Assembly (NCBI RefSeq): GCF_002288925.2 | Contig: NW_022098045.1 | Location: 5,925,519-5,989,518, forward strand | Source: Delphinapterus leucas | Lineage: Eukaryota > Chordata > Mammalia > Artiodactyla > Monodontidae | DNA length: 64,000 nucleotides | Direction of reading: 5' to 3' | In this document: positions 1-11,848 of the stretch, piece after piece | How positions within the stretch are numbered: the stretch's first letter is position 1 | Layout: every line of letters starts with the position of its first letter | The notes under the pieces: generated by a model | What the model was told of the DNA's origin: nothing | Databases searched by the model: none | What the model saw: only the letters and a program-made list of their open reading frames with translations | Made by a program: the position numbers and the translations under genes

Positions 1-408
1 TCAACAAAATATCAAAAAAGAAGGAAGGATGTTTAGTAGCAAGTTCTGCTGAGACTTCCAGGAGGCATGAAGAAAATGACTTGGAATCAACTCAAAGAGC
101 CCAAAGCTAAGGGCTGAAAGTCCAAATCAAATTTCTTTCCTTACCCAAGTGATTAGATATCAAAAACTGAAGGGCTCATTCCCAAAGACAAAATTGAAGA
201 GACCCTCAGTACATGTGCATTACTACTGCATCTAGTTATACTGAGCTAAGTAATAAGGAGCTTGAATCAGAACTTAATCCAGAGTAGATTCTTAAAAATG
301 GACTAATATTGTCTGCTAATTGGAATTTTGGAACGGTGGCTACAAAAGGACATAACTACCTCCATTTCAGTGAAGGCCAACAACTATTAGTGTTTTGGGG
401 CAATTTTT
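1..408. other. intergenic sequence, no gene seen
   Basis: AT-rich DNA with no supported reading frame and no repeat that I recognise. It ends at the target-site duplication of the full-length L1. It is probably part of the CXCL13-CNOT6L intergenic interval, judging from conserved mammalian gene order. Confidence 0.5.
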
Positions 409-422
409 CACTGCTATTTCTT
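409..422. repeat. target-site duplication of full-length L1 (3'-side copy)
   Basis: The 14-mer cactgctatttctt is repeated exactly at 7554-7567. It abuts the A-rich (T-rich on +) 3' tail of the L1, as expected for target-primed reverse transcription. Confidence 0.9.
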
Positions 423-818
423 TTTTAATTTAATTTGATTTATTTATTTTTAAAATCTTTATTAGAGTATAATTGCATTACAATGGTGTGTCAATTTCTG
501 CTTTACAACAAAGTGAATCAGTTATACATATACATATGTCCCCATATCTCTTCCCTCTTGCATCTCCCGCCATCCCACCCTCCCTATCCCACCCCTCAAG
601 GTGGTCACAAAGCACCAAGCTGATCTCCCTGTGCTATGCTGCTGCTTCCCACTAGCTATCTACCTTACGTTTGGTAGTGTATATATGTCCATGCCACTCT
701 CTCACTTTGTCCCAGCTTACCCTTCCCCCTCCCCGTATCCTCAAGTCCATTCTCTAGTAGATCTGCATCTTTATTCCCGTCTTGCCCCTAGGTTCTTCTG
801 ACCCTTTTTATTTTTATT

Positions 819-3800
819 TTAGATTCCATATATATGTGTCAGCAAATGGTATTTGTTTTTCTCTTTCTGACTTACTTCACTCTGTATGACAGTCTCTAGA
901 TCCATCCACCTCACTACAAATAACTCAATTTCATTCCTTTGTATAGCTGAGTAATATTCCATTGTATATATGTGCCACATCTTCTTTATCCATTCATCTG
1001 TCAATGGACACTTAGGTTGCTTCCATGTCCTGGCTATTGTAAATAGAGCTACAATGAACATTTTGCTACATGACTCTTTTTGAATTATGGTTTTCTCAGG
1101 GTATATGCACAGTAGTGGGATTGCTGGGTCATACGGTAGTTCTATTTTTAGTTTTTTAAGGAACCGCCATACTGTTCTCCATAGTGGCTGTATCAATTTA
1201 CATTCCCACCAACAGTGCAAGAGGGTTCCCTTTTCTCCACACACTCACCAGCATTTATTGTTTGTAGAATTTTTGATGATGGCCATTCTGACCAGTGTGA
1301 GATGATATCTCATTGTAGTTTTGATTTGCATTTCTCTAATGATTAATGATATTGAGCATTCTTTCATGTGTTTGTTGGCAATCTGTATATCTTCTTTGGG
1401 GAAAGGTCTATTTAGGTCTTCTGCCCATTTATGGATTGGGTTGTTTGTTTTTATGATATTGAGCTGCATGAGTTGCTTGTATGCTTTGGAGATTAATCCT
1501 TTGTCAGTTGCTTCATTTGCAAATATTTTCTCCCATTCTGAGGGTTGTCTTTTTGTCTTGTTTATGGTTTCCTTTGCTGTGCAAAAACTTTGAAGTTTCA
1601 TTAGGTCCCATTTGTTTATTTTTGTTTTTATTTCCATTTCTCTTGGAGGTGGGTCAAAAAGGATCTTGCTGTGATTTATGTCACAGAGTGTTCTGCCTAT
1701 GTTTTCCTCTAAGAGTTTGAATGGTGTCTGGCCTTACATTTAGGTCTGTAATCCATTTTGAGTTTATTTTTGTGTATGGTATTAGGGAGTGTTTAATTTC
1801 ATTCTTTTACATGTAGCTGTCCAGTTTTCCCAGCACCACTTATTGAAGAGGTTGTCTTTTCTCCCCTGTATATTCTTGCCTCCTTTATCAAAGATAAGGT
1901 GACCATATGTGCATAGGTATATCTCTGGGCTTTCTATCCTGTTCCATTCATCTATATTTCTGCTTTTGTGCCAGTACCATACTGTCTTGATTAATGTAGC
2001 TTTGTAGTATAGTCTGAAGTCAGGGAGCCTCATTCCTCCAGCTCCGTTTTTCTTTCTCAAGATTGCTTTGCATATTCGGGGTCTTTTGTGTTTCCATACA
2101 AATTGTGAAATTTTTTTGTTCTAGTTCTGTGAAAAATGCCATTGGTAGTTTGATAGGGATTGCAATGAATCTGTAGATTGCTTTGGGTAGTAGAGTCATT
2201 TTCACAATGTTGATTCTTCCAATCCAAGAACATGGTATATCTCTCAATCTGTTTGTATCATCTTAATTTCTTTCATCAGTGTCTTATAATTTTCTGCATA
2301 CAGGTCTTTTGTCTCCTTAGGTAGCTTTATTCCTAGATATTTTATTCTTTTTGTTGCAATGGTAAATGGGAGTGTTACCTTAATTTCCCTTTCAGATTTT
2401 TCATCATTAGTGTATAGGAATGCAAGAGATTTCTGTGCATTAATTTTGTATTCTGCTACTTTACCAAATTCATTGATTAGCTCTAGTAGTTTTCTGGTAG
2501 CATCTTTAGGATTCTCTATGTATAGTATCATGTCATCTGCAAACAGTGACAGCTTTACTTCTTCTTTTCCAATTTCGATTCCTTTTATTTCTTTCTCTTC
2601 TCTGATTGCTGTGGCTAAAACTTCCAAAACTATGTTGAATAAGAGTGGTGAGAGTGGGCAACCTTGCCTTGTTCCTGATCTTAGTGGAAATGTTTTCAGC
2701 TTTTCACCATTGAGGACGATGTTGGCTGTGGGTTTGTCATATATGGCCTTTATTATGTTGAGGAAAGTTCCCTCTATGCCTACTTTACGGAGGGTTTCTA
2801 TCATAAATGGGTGTTGAATTTCGTTGAAAGCTTTCTCTGCATCTATTGAGATGATCATATGATTTTTCTCCTTCAATTTGTTAATATGGTGTATCACGTT
2901 GATTGATTTGCGTATACTGAAGAATCATTGCATTCCTGGAATAAACCCCACTTGATCATAGTGTATGATCCTTTTAATGTGCTACTGGATTCTGTTTGCT
3001 ATTATTTTGTTGAGGATTTTTGCATCTATGTTCACCAGTGATATTGGCCTGTAGTTTTCTATTTTCATGACATCTTTGTCTGGTTTTGGTATCAGAATCA
3101 TGGTGGCCTCGTAAAATGAGTTGGGGAGTGTTCCTCCTTCTGCTATAATTTGGAAGAGTTTGAGAAGGATAGGTGTTAGCTCTTCTTTAAAAGTTTGATA
3201 GAATTTGCCTGTGAAGCCATCTGGTTGTGGGCTTTTATTTATTGGAAGATTTTTAATCACAGTTTCAATTTCTGTGCTTGGAATTGGTCTGTTCATATTT
3301 TCTGTTTCTTCCTGGTTCAGTCTCAGAAGGTTGTGCTTTTCTAAGAATTTGTCCATTTCTTCCAGGTTGTCCATTTTATTGGAATATAGTTGCCTGTAGT
3401 AATCTCTCATGATCCTTGGTATTTCTGCAGTGTCAGTTGTTACTTCTCCCTATTCATTTCTGCTTCTATTGATTTGAGTCTTCCCCCTTTTTTTCTTGAT
3501 GAGTCTGGCTAATGGTTTATCAATTTTGTTTATCTTCTCAAAGAATCAGCTTTTAGTTTTATTGATCTTTGCTATCATTTCCTTCATTTCTTTTTCATTT
3601 ATTTCTGATCTGATCTTTATGATTTCTTTCCTTCTGCTAACTTTGGGGTTTTTTTGTTCTTCTTTCTCTAATTGCTTTAGGTGTAAGGTTAGGTTGTTTA
3701 TTTAAGGTATTTATTGTTTCTTAAGGTAGGCTTGTATAGCTATAAACTTCCCTCTTAGAACTGCTTTTGCTGCATCCCATAGGTTTCGGGTCGTTGTGTT

Positions 3801-4636
3801 TTCATTGTCATATGTTTCTAGGTATTTTTTGCTTTCCTCTTTGATTTCTTCAGTGATCTCTTGGTTATTAAGTAGTGTGTTGTTTAGCCTCCATGTGTTT
3901 GTATTTCTTACAGATTTTTTTTCCTGTAATTAATATCTAGTCTCATAGTATTGTGGTTGGAAAAGATACTTGATACAATTTCAATTTTCTTAAATTTGCC
4001 AAGGCTTGATTTGTGACCCAAGATATGATCTATCCTGGAGAATGTTCCATATGCATTTGAGAGGAATGTGTATTCTGTTTTTAGGGTGGAATGTCCTATA
4101 AATATCAATTAAGTCCATCTTGTTTAATGTGTCATTTAAAGCTTGTGTTTCCTTATTTATTTTCATTTTGGATGATCTGTCCATTGGTGAAAGTGGGGTG
4201 TTAATGTCCCCTACTGTGATTGTGATACTGTCGATTTCCACTTTTAGAGCTGTTACAGTTGCCTTATGTATTGAGGTGCTCCTATGTTGGGTACATAAAT
4301 AGTTAAAATTTTTATATCTTCTTCTTGGACCAATCCCTTGATCATTATGTAGTGTTCTTCTTTGTCTCTTCTAATAGTCTTTGTTTTAAAGTCCATTTTG
4401 TCTGATATGAGAATTGCTACTCCAGTTTTCTTTTGATTTCCATTTGCATGGAATATCTTTTTCCATCCCCTCACTTTCAGCGTGTATGTGTCCCTAGGTC
4501 TGAAGTGGGTCTCTTGTAGACAGCATATATACAGGTCTTGTTTTTGTATCCATTCCGCTAGTCTATGTCTTTTGGTTGGAGCATTTAATCCATTTACATT
4601 TAAGGTAATTATCGATATGTATGCTCCTATTACCAT
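819..4636 (-). pseudogene. L1 ORF2 (endonuclease / reverse transcriptase), broken
   Basis: In family terms, ORF2p nicks the target DNA and reverse-transcribes L1 RNA. Read right to left, the start at 4636 opens an AP-endonuclease-like N terminus (ITLNVNGLNAPTKRHRLAEW, then LQETHF) down to 4253. More endonuclease sequence follows at 4241-3908 in shifted frames. The RT domain spans 3410-2244 and includes a [10 protein letters not shown] stretch, the [12 protein letters not shown] motif and an intact catalytic FADDM near 2525-2545. The C terminus at 1244-819 keeps a Cys/His motif (C-x2[11 protein letters not shown]). Several frame changes, near 4245, 4000, 2245 and 2050, plus stops break the frame, so no full-length protein can be made. 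The active-site residues that can be read look conserved, which points to fairly recent decay. Confidence 0.9.
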
Positions 4637-4693
4637 TTTCTTAATTGTTTTGCATTTATTTTGTAGGTCTTTTCCTTCTCTTGTGTTTCCTGC

Positions 4694-5595
4694 CTAGAGA
4701 AGTTCCTTTAGCATTTGTTGTAAAGCTGGTTTGGTGGTGCTGAATTCTCTTAGCTCTTGCTTGTCTGTAATGCTTTTAATTTCTCCATAAAATCTGAATG
4801 AGATCCTTGCTGGGTAGAGTAATCTTGGTTGCAGGTTTTTCTCTTTCATCACTTTAAATATGTCCTGCCACTCCCTTCTGGCTTGCAGAGTTTCTGCTGA
4901 AAGATCAGCTGTTAACCTTATGGAGATTCCCTTATGTGTTATTTGTTGTTTTTCCCTTGCTGCTTTTAATATTTGTTCTTTGTATTTAATTTCTGAGAGT
5001 TTTATTAATATGTGTCTCTGCCTGTTTCTCCTTGGATTTACCCTGTATGGGACTCTCTGTGCTTCCTGGACTTGATTAACTATTTCCTTTCCCATATTAG
5101 GGAAGTTTTCAACTCTAATCTCTTCAAATATTTTCTCAGTGCCTTTTATTTTCTCTTCTTCTTCTGGGACCACTATACTTCAAATGTTAGTGTGTTTAAT
5201 GTTCTCCCAGAGGTCTCTGAGACTGTCCTCAATTCTTTTCATTCTTTTTTCTTTATTCTGCTCTGCAGTAGTTATTTCCATTATTTTATCTTCCAGGTCA
5301 CTTATCCGTTCTTCTGCCTCAGTTATTCTGCTATTGATCTCTTCTAGAGAATTTTTAGTTTCATTTATTGTGTTGTTCATCTCTGTTTTTTGCTCTTTAG
5401 TTCTTCTAGGTCCTTGTTAAACATTTCTTGTATTTTCTCCATTCTATTTCCAAGATTTTGGATCATCTTTACTATCATTATTCTAAATTCTTTTTCAGGT
5501 AGACTGCCTATTTCCTCTTCATTTGTTAGGTCTGGTGGATTTTTGCCTTGCTTCTTCATCTGCTGTGTATTTCTCTGTCTTCTCATTTTGCTCAA
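4694..5595 (-). pseudogene. L1 ORF1 (RNA-binding chaperone), nearly intact
   Basis: ORF1p coats L1 RNA as a trimer. Three pieces are readable on the minus strand. The N-terminal ~72 residues (5595-5377) are basic and include NEEEIGSLPEKEFRIM. A heptad-rich coiled-coil segment (5380-5180) includes SLEEINSRITEAEERISDLE. The C-terminal RNA-binding part (5173-4694) includes QRHILIKLSEIKYKEQILKA and ends in a Leu-rich tail. The first and second pieces differ in frame, so there is one frameshift near 5380-5390. The second and third are in the same frame, separated by a single in-frame stop at about 5177-5179. Length is close to normal for ORF1p (~300 codons). Two lesions make it non-functional as it stands. 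Confidence 0.88.
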
Positions 5596-7553
5596 CTTAC
5601 TGTGTTTGGGGTCTCCTTTTCGCAGGCTGCACGTTCGTAGTTTCCGTTGTTTTTGGTGTCTGTCCCCAGTGGCTAAGGTTGCTTCAGTGGGTTGTATAGG
5701 CTTCCTGATGGAGGGGACTAGTGCCTGTGTTCTGGTGGATGAGGGTGGATCTTGTCTTTCTGGTGGGCAGGTCCATGTCTGGTGGTGTGTTTTGGGTTTT
5801 CTGTGGCCTTATTATGATTTTACGTAGCCTCTGTGCTAATGGATGGGGTTGTGTTCCTGTCTTGCTAGTTATTTTGCATAGTGTGTCCTCACTGTAGTTT
5901 GCTGGTCATTGAGTGGAGCTGGGTCTTGGCGTTGAGATGGGGATCTCTGGGAGATTTTTGCCATTTGATATTACATGGAGCTGGGAGGTCTCTTGTGGAT
6001 CAGTGTCCGGAAGTTGGCTCTCCCACCTCAATGGCACAGCCTTGATGCCTGGCTGGAGCACCAAGAGCCTGTCCTCCACACGGCTCAGAATAAAAGGGAG
6101 AAAAAAAAGAAAGAAAGAAGATGATAAAATAAAATAAAGTAAAATAAAATAAAGTTATTAAAATAAAAAATAATTATTAAGAAAAAAATGTTTAAGTAAA
6201 AAAACAAAAAAGAAAGAAAAAAAGCCGGACAGACAGAACCCTAGGAAAAATGGTAAAAACAAAGCTCTACAGACAAAATCACACACAGAAGCATACACAT
6301 ACACACTCACAAGAAGAGAAAAAGGGGAAAAGAGCATATATATCGTTGCTCCCAAAGTCCACCTCCTCAATTTGGGACGTTGTCTATTCAGGTATTCCAG
6401 AGATGCAGGGTACATCAAGTTGATTGTGGAGCTTTAATCCGCTGCTCCTGAGGCTGCGGGGAGAGATTTCCCTTTCTCTTCTTTGTTCGCACAGCTCCCA
6501 GGGCTCAGCTTTGGATTTGGACCCGCCTCTGCGTGTAGGTCGCCTGAAGGCATCTGTTCTTCGCTCAGACAGGACGGGGTTAAAGGAGCAGCTGATTCGG
6601 GGGCTCTGGCTCACTCAGGCTGGGGGGAGCGAGGGGAATGGATGCGGGGCGAGCCTGCAGCAGCAGAGGCCGACATGACGTTGCACCAGCCTGAGGCTCG
6701 CCGTGCGTTCTCCCGGGGGAGTTGTCCCTGGATCACGGGACCCTGGCAGTGGCGGGCTGCACAGGCTCCCGAGAGGGTGTATGTGGATAGTGACCTGTGC
6801 TCGTACACAGGCTTCTTGGTGGCTGCAGCAGCAGCCTTAGCGTCTCATGCCCGTCTCTGGGGTCCGCGCTGATAGCCACGGCTCGCGCCCGTCTCTGAGC
6901 TCCTTTAAGCAACACTCTGAATCCCCTCTCCTCGCGCACCAGGAAACAAAGAGGCAAGAAACAGTCTCTTGCCTCTTCGGCAGTTCCAGACCTTTTCCCA
7001 GACTCCCTCCCGGCCAGCCGTGGCGCACCAGCCCCCTTCAGGCTGTGTTCACGCCGCCAGTCCTCTCCCTGCGATCGACCGAAGCCCGAACCTCAGCTCG
7101 CAGCCCTGCCCGCCCTGGCGGGTGAGCAGACAAGCCTCTCGGGCTGGTGAGTGCCGGTCGGCACTGATCTTTTGTGCGGGAATCTCTCCGCTTTGCCCCC
7201 CGCACCCCTGTTGCTGTGCTCTCCTCCGTGGCGCCGAAGCTCCCCCCTCCCCCACCATCAGTCTCCGCCAGCGAAAGGGCTTCCTAGTGTGTGGAAACCG
7301 TTCCTCCTTCACAGCTCCCTCCCACTAGTACAGGTCCCGCCCCTATTCTTTTGTCTCTGTTTATTCTTTTTTCTTTTGCCCTACCCAGGTACATGGGGAG
7401 TTTCTTGCCTTTTGGGAGGTCTGAGGTCTTCTGCCAGCGTTCAGTAGGTGTTCTGTAGGAGTTGTTCCACATGTAGATGTATTTGTGATGTATTTGTGGG
7501 GAGGAAGGTGATCTCCATGTCTTACTCCTCCGCCATCTTGAAGCTCCTCCGCC
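5596..7553 (-). promoter_or_regulatory. L1 5' UTR with internal promoter
   Basis: About 1.96 kb lies upstream of ORF1 in the L1 sense. The distal ~1.1 kb (6420-7553) is GC- and CpG-rich, in sharp contrast to the AT-rich surroundings. An A/T-rich run (6100-6250 on +) separates it from the proximal part. L1 5' UTRs act as internal RNA polymerase II promoters and often have antisense activity. Here an antisense transcript would run toward increasing coordinates. Activity in this copy is inference. Confidence 0.75.
7530..7540 (-). promoter_or_regulatory. YY1-like site at L1 5' end
   Basis: The minus strand reads caagatggcgg about 14 nt inside the element start. This matches the YY1 core AAGATGGCGG, which in human L1 sits at the same place and fixes the start of transcription. 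Confidence 0.65.
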
Positions 7554-7567
7554 CACTGCTATTTCTT
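7554..7567. repeat. target-site duplication of full-length L1 (5'-side copy)
   Basis: Exact repeat of cactgctatttctt at 409-422, directly abutting the first bases of the L1 5' UTR. Confidence 0.9.
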
Positions 7568-8419
7568 ATTGTTAATACTATTATTTTTTATCCTCCTTTG
7601 AGGATGTACGATGGGAGGAAATTATTGATATATTTCTCTCCCCCTGAGACTGACTGGGAGCTTAACCCAGCTTCCAAATGGAAGTAGAGGCCAACAGGTC
7701 AAATACCTGGGGCTACCATAAAAAAGGAACTGCTAATCTTTACAGAGATCCAAGCTGAGCTCTTGCAGGTCCCTGATTCCTTTACAAAAAGGAGTACTGG
7801 ATCCATATTTTGCTATCATCTTATCAAAAGTCTATCCAAAAAAGGGCTAGTAAAAATTAAAAAATAAAGGGCTAGCAGATTGTTTCATCTCTGAGTTTCA
7901 TCTTTGAATGTACCTGAATTTTAAACAATTTCTTTTCAAATCTATGGTTTCAATCTATAGTCCCTGATAAACTTCTGGTATAGAGAAAACGTCTTCTTGT
8001 TGGCAGCCTGGATTTTGAATTTTGAGACCTCTTTGTGTAGACCTTTCTGGATTTCTTTATGTAGAAATAAGGGAGAAGGAGGGAATTTGTGTATTTACAC
8101 ATGTGCCTTCATGCATACCTATGTATGACACAGTACAGAAACTAATGCCAGAATAAAATTAAAATAGAACTGGCATTTCAGAGAAATTTGAGCTGCTCTC
8201 AAAAGTAGTTCATCTGACTTCCTTCCAAAGAGAACAATATGGAAAGGGGGAGAAGGAGTGTCTTTACAGTAAAGAAACATGGTAAACACTATCACCAAGC
8301 AGGTAGTCCAGTCAACGTCAACAGTGATAAGCCATGTTGATAGTATGTACCCTTGATATGATGTAATGAGAATGGCCCTTTATCTCTGGGGCCTTCTTCC
8401 CCAAAACACATAGCTCCAG
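7568..8419. other. intergenic sequence, no gene seen
   Basis: Unique-looking AT-rich DNA. No reading frame with family resemblance and no repeat that I can name. Confidence 0.5.
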
Positions 8420-8826
8420 TCTAGACATGATTAAAAAAAAAAAAATCAGAAAAATCCCAAATGGGGAACATTCTGCAAAGTATCTGATGAATACTCCTCA
8501 GAAGTGTCAAGGTCATCAAAAACAAGGAGAGTTTGAGAAACTGTCACAGCCAAGAGAAGCCTAAGTAGAATGACAACTATATGTAATGTGGTGTCCTGAA
8601 TGTCATCTTGGAAAAGAAAAAGGATATTAGGTAAAAAACTAAGGAAATCTGAGTCAATTACAGATTTAAGCTAGTAATAATGCATCAATATTGATTCATT
8701 CATTATAGCAAATGTACCATACTAATACAAGATATTAACAATAGGGAAACTGAGTGTGGGGTATATGGGAACTCTCTATACCCATATTGTTCTAAAATGA
8801 AGTTTATTAAAAATTAAAAAAGAGAA
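8420..8826 (+). mobile_element. ancient L1 3'-end fragment
   Basis: Phrases such as tggggaacattctgcaaagt, ctgtcacagccaagagaagc and ggtatatgggaactctctat, ending in an A-rich run (attaaaaattaaaaaa), match my memory of an old mammalian L1 3' UTR. It is diverged, 5'-truncated and has no coding capacity. Subfamily not assigned. Confidence 0.6.
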
Positions 8827-8873
8827 ATGCTGCTTGTTTGTTCAGTGTAATGCTGCTTGTTTGTTCCAGTGTA
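8827..8873. repeat. tandem duplication, ~23-bp unit
   Basis: Two adjacent copies of atgctgcttgtttgttc(c)agtgta, at 8827-8849 and 8850-8873, differing only by one inserted c. Confidence 0.85.
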
Positions 8874-9512
8874 AATTATTAAGAATAATTTAATAATAAT
8901 TATTTATTAATATTTATTAAATAAATAAAATATTTATTTAATAATCCCTAGTAGATTATTAAATAAAATGAATATAAATGACTTGTTATGAACCTTTGTA
9001 ATAATGTCCTTGAGTTCATGCCATAGAACTACCTTATAAATATGATCACTGTAGTTAGTGCCTTAGTTAACAGATCATTCTGTTAGTGCCTTAGTAATTA
9101 AAAGTCCCAAATAGTATTACTCACCCCCAAGAAAAAGTGATGGATCCCTGGGTCACACAGGACTTAAACAGATAATAGCATCACCCTGGCCCATTGTATT
9201 GCCCATTCTGCTGCTGGCTGAAACCTACTGTTATTCATGACATTAATAATTGGATTTTCTTGGAAAAAATATTTCTCAGTGTAATAAAAATACCATGAAA
9301 TTCAACTCTGTGTAGTAACTCTTAATAACCCAATCTGCTCTCCATTGCAAAGTGAGCAAATTTGGAAAGAAGCTTGTAGACATACAGAATAAAGTATTTG
9401 TTTAATTTGCTAACCACAATTTTCTGTTCAGTTTTTCTCAATTTAGCTAATAAATTAAAGCTGCAGATTGACTAATACTACTTTCCAACTAAAAAGCAGA
9501 ATCTCTATAATT
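8874..9512. other. AT-rich intergenic sequence
   Basis: Begins with a low-complexity run of tta/aata repeats (about 8876-8965), then unique DNA. No gene or element recognised. Confidence 0.5.
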
Positions 9513-9745
9513 TTAACCATTTCTTTTTTTTTTTTTTTTTCGGTACGCGGGCCCCTCACGTTTTTTGTTTTTCCCTTTTGGAGCCCAGGCTCCGGACGCG
9601 CAGGCTCAGCGGCCATGGCTCACGGACCCGGCCGCTCCGCAGCATGTGGGGTCTTCCCAGACTGGGGCACGAACCCGTGTCCCCTGCATCGGCAGGCAGA
9701 CTCTCAACCACTGCGCCACCAGGGAAGCCCCTTAACCACTTCTTT
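9513..9745 (-). mobile_element. cetacean tRNA-derived SINE with TSD
   Basis: A reverse-oriented SINE: poly(T), then the 3' end (cggtacgcgggcccctcacg) through to the head (ccaccagggaagccc). The flanks ttaaccatttcttt (9513-9526) and ttaaccacttcttt (9732-9745) are a 14-bp target-site duplication with one mismatch. The family is the ~200-bp Glu-tRNA-related CHR type typical of toothed whales. Confidence 0.9.
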
Positions 9746-11169
9746 GATTTTAGAAAACAAAGCTAGATTTTTTCAAAAGATGTTGCAAATTGAATAATTT
9801 GGTATTATGCTTTCATGGAAGATTGCTTTCAGAAAGAGTTTAATTATCATTAGGAGTGTGTGCAGTTTTTTTAATTTAGAGCACAGAAATATGGTAATGA
9901 GAAAAACAGATCATTCATGCTGCTTATTCAGCAAATACTGAAACAATATCTGCTATGTCCCAGGCCCTGTGCTGAGCACATGAACATAACGGGGGCCAAA
10001 GCAGATGCAGGCCATGCCTCTTGGTGCAGGATGACATTAACCAAGTAATTTATGTCAGACTATGTAACTAATTTGACTGAGCAGTCTCAGCAACTTGGGT
10101 ATAAACACAAAACTGTTTTATTTTTCCAGTAAATGTTTTCAATTCTGCTCTGTTAATCCTCCTTTTTACTGGGTAGCAGGGCCCCTAATATCATCTCAGT
10201 TCTGTCCCTTTCAGTTGTTAAAACAGGATGTCTTTGGTTATTAGGACTCAGTTCTCTTTCTTTTTAAATTTCAATCACGTTTGATAGAGACTCCCCTTTC
10301 CTACCTTGCAAGCTGACTTACAGCTTAGGTGGGTAGAGGTGGAATGTGATTGGATCTTTCACACCACACCCCTCCTTCCTTGAAGTTTCCCTCCTTCCAA
10401 GCCCAGAGTGATAAGAGAAAAAGACATCTGCTTATGGGACAGACCAGGCGATGCTGATGTTCCCTTTCTCCCGGTCATCTGTACTGATCATGCTTGCTGC
10501 CCATAGACATGGTATTGAGAACCAGTGCCCAACAAGTTCACTGATGAGGAATTTATCCCAAGTAACCTGCCTAGGTTTAGTGGTCCCTTGGGAGATTCAG
10601 CCATATCTTCCAGCTGGTGGCCTCAAACTGTACTCCTCTGATGTGCATGCCCCTGGAACAGCAAGCCTGCCACTCCAACTCCGCTCCATGGTCCCAATTC
10701 TGCAGTGTATAGGAATGGGCAAAATTCATTTTCTGTACCTATCTGGAAACACAAATTTTCTACCTGGCTTGACATTACCAAACCTTATTTCCTCTCAGAC
10801 CTCTTTCCTGATCTTTACCCTTCTTGGGCAGGAACAGGTCAACAAGTCTAGTAGCGAGAGTACATCCAACTAGGAAAGGAAATGTCAGTCTCCAGATGCC
10901 CTTTTAATTACCAGCAATTCTCTTGCCCACCACTCCCCACTTCCTGAGTTTCAGTGGAAACTAATCAAGCTTACCCCTTCCCTACAGAGAGATGAAAGAA
11001 AGGAAATATTCCACGCTGAGGCTTTCAATGGTCACTTAGTATATCAGCTAATTATGCAGTGGCCCATGCCCAGCCTGTGAGATGCCTGAAGCTTCTGGGC
11101 CTCCAGAGAGGAAATGTGGGAAATTACAGATGAAACGTATGTGAAATGTGTGCAGGAAACAGAGCCTGA
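9746..11169. other. intergenic sequence with a short L2/MIR-like patch
   Basis: Mostly unique. About 9925-10040 (tgctatgtcccaggccctgt, gagcacatgaacataacg) resembles an old L2 or MIR 3' region on the plus strand, though only weakly. A 140-codon open frame at 10451-10873 has no protein-like features and is not called. Confidence 0.4.
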
Positions 11170-11620
11170 GCAATCCAGATGCAAAGCATCTGTTTTTCAG
11201 TATCTATTAGAGCTGAACACATGCCCACCATATGACACAGTGATTTTACTCCTAGGTGTATACTCAACAAAAATGAGTACATAAGCACCCCAAAGGCACA
11301 ACAGTGCTCATAAAAGCATTTTTCATAATAGCCAACACTGAAAATAAATAGTAGAAATTTATTAGAAAGGCTAAACAAATTGTGGCATTCTTTGAAGCAA
11401 AGAAAAGAGACAAACTCCTGCTATATGCAACATGGATAAATTTCACAAATTATAATACGGAGAGAAAGAAACCAGAAGCAAAAGAAAAATACATAATGTA
11501 TGATACCATCTATATGAAGTTCAAAAGTAGACAACACTAAATGATAGTGCTATGTGTCAGGATAATGATTACCCCTGGGGAGGAAAAGTGTATTAAAGTA
11601 GAAGAATGGGTGCTTCAAAT

Positions 11621-11621
<1 letters not shown>
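11170..11621 (+). mobile_element. old L1 3'-region fragment
   Basis: The pattern attttactcctaggtgtata, 'aacatggataaatttcacaa' and 'gtatgataccatctatatga' is the usual end of ORF2 plus 3' UTR in old L1 families. No reading frame remains. A younger SINE interrupts it at about 11622. Confidence 0.65.
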
Positions 11622-11658
<37 letters not shown>

Positions 11659-11848
11659 GGTACACGGGCCTCTTACTGTCGTGGCCTCTACCGTTGCGGA
11701 GCACAGGGTCCGGACGTGCAGGCTCAGTGACCATGGCTTACGGGCCCAGCCGCTCCACGGCATGTGGGATCCTCCTGGACCAGGGTACGAACCCGTGTCC
11801 CCTGCATTGGCAGGTGGACTCTCAACCACTGCGCCACCAGGGAAGCCC
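11622..11848 (-). mobile_element. cetacean SINE, reverse orientation
   Basis: A 34-nt T run, then gcggtacacgggcctcttac through to ccaccagggaagccc. Same family as the copies at 9527, 22909 and 56604 (minus) and 15003, 28823 and 61188 (plus). No convincing target-site duplication is visible because the flank is old L1. Confidence 0.85.

Larger units (their letters stand above)
423..7553 (-). mobile_element. full-length (5'-complete) L1 retrotransposon
   Basis: This ~7.1-kb LINE-1 lies in reverse orientation. In its own sense it shows a ~1.96-kb GC-rich 5' UTR (7553-5596), ORF1 (5595-4694), a short linker, ORF2 (4636 to ~819), a 3' UTR and an interrupted A-rich tail at 423-455. Exact 14-bp duplications flank both ends, so the 5' end is the true insertion boundary and not a later break. 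The 5' terminus carries the caagatggcgg motif expected at an L1 start. Both ORFs contain frameshifts and stops, so the copy is not autonomous. Family-level resemblance is to artiodactyl/cetacean L1; the exact subfamily is not determined. Confidence 0.93.

Noticed and set aside
2359..2817. 152-codon open frame on plus inside the L1
   Set aside because: It is the antisense shadow of the reverse-transcriptase part of ORF2.
6100..6250. A-rich low-complexity tract as an independent microsatellite or L1 tail
   Set aside because: It lies within the 5' UTR of the full-length L1, and the sequence on both sides continues the same element.
10451..10873. 140-codon open frame on plus
   Set aside because: No recognisable domain, no splice context and no coding-like composition. 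Open frames of this size are expected by chance in 64 kb.
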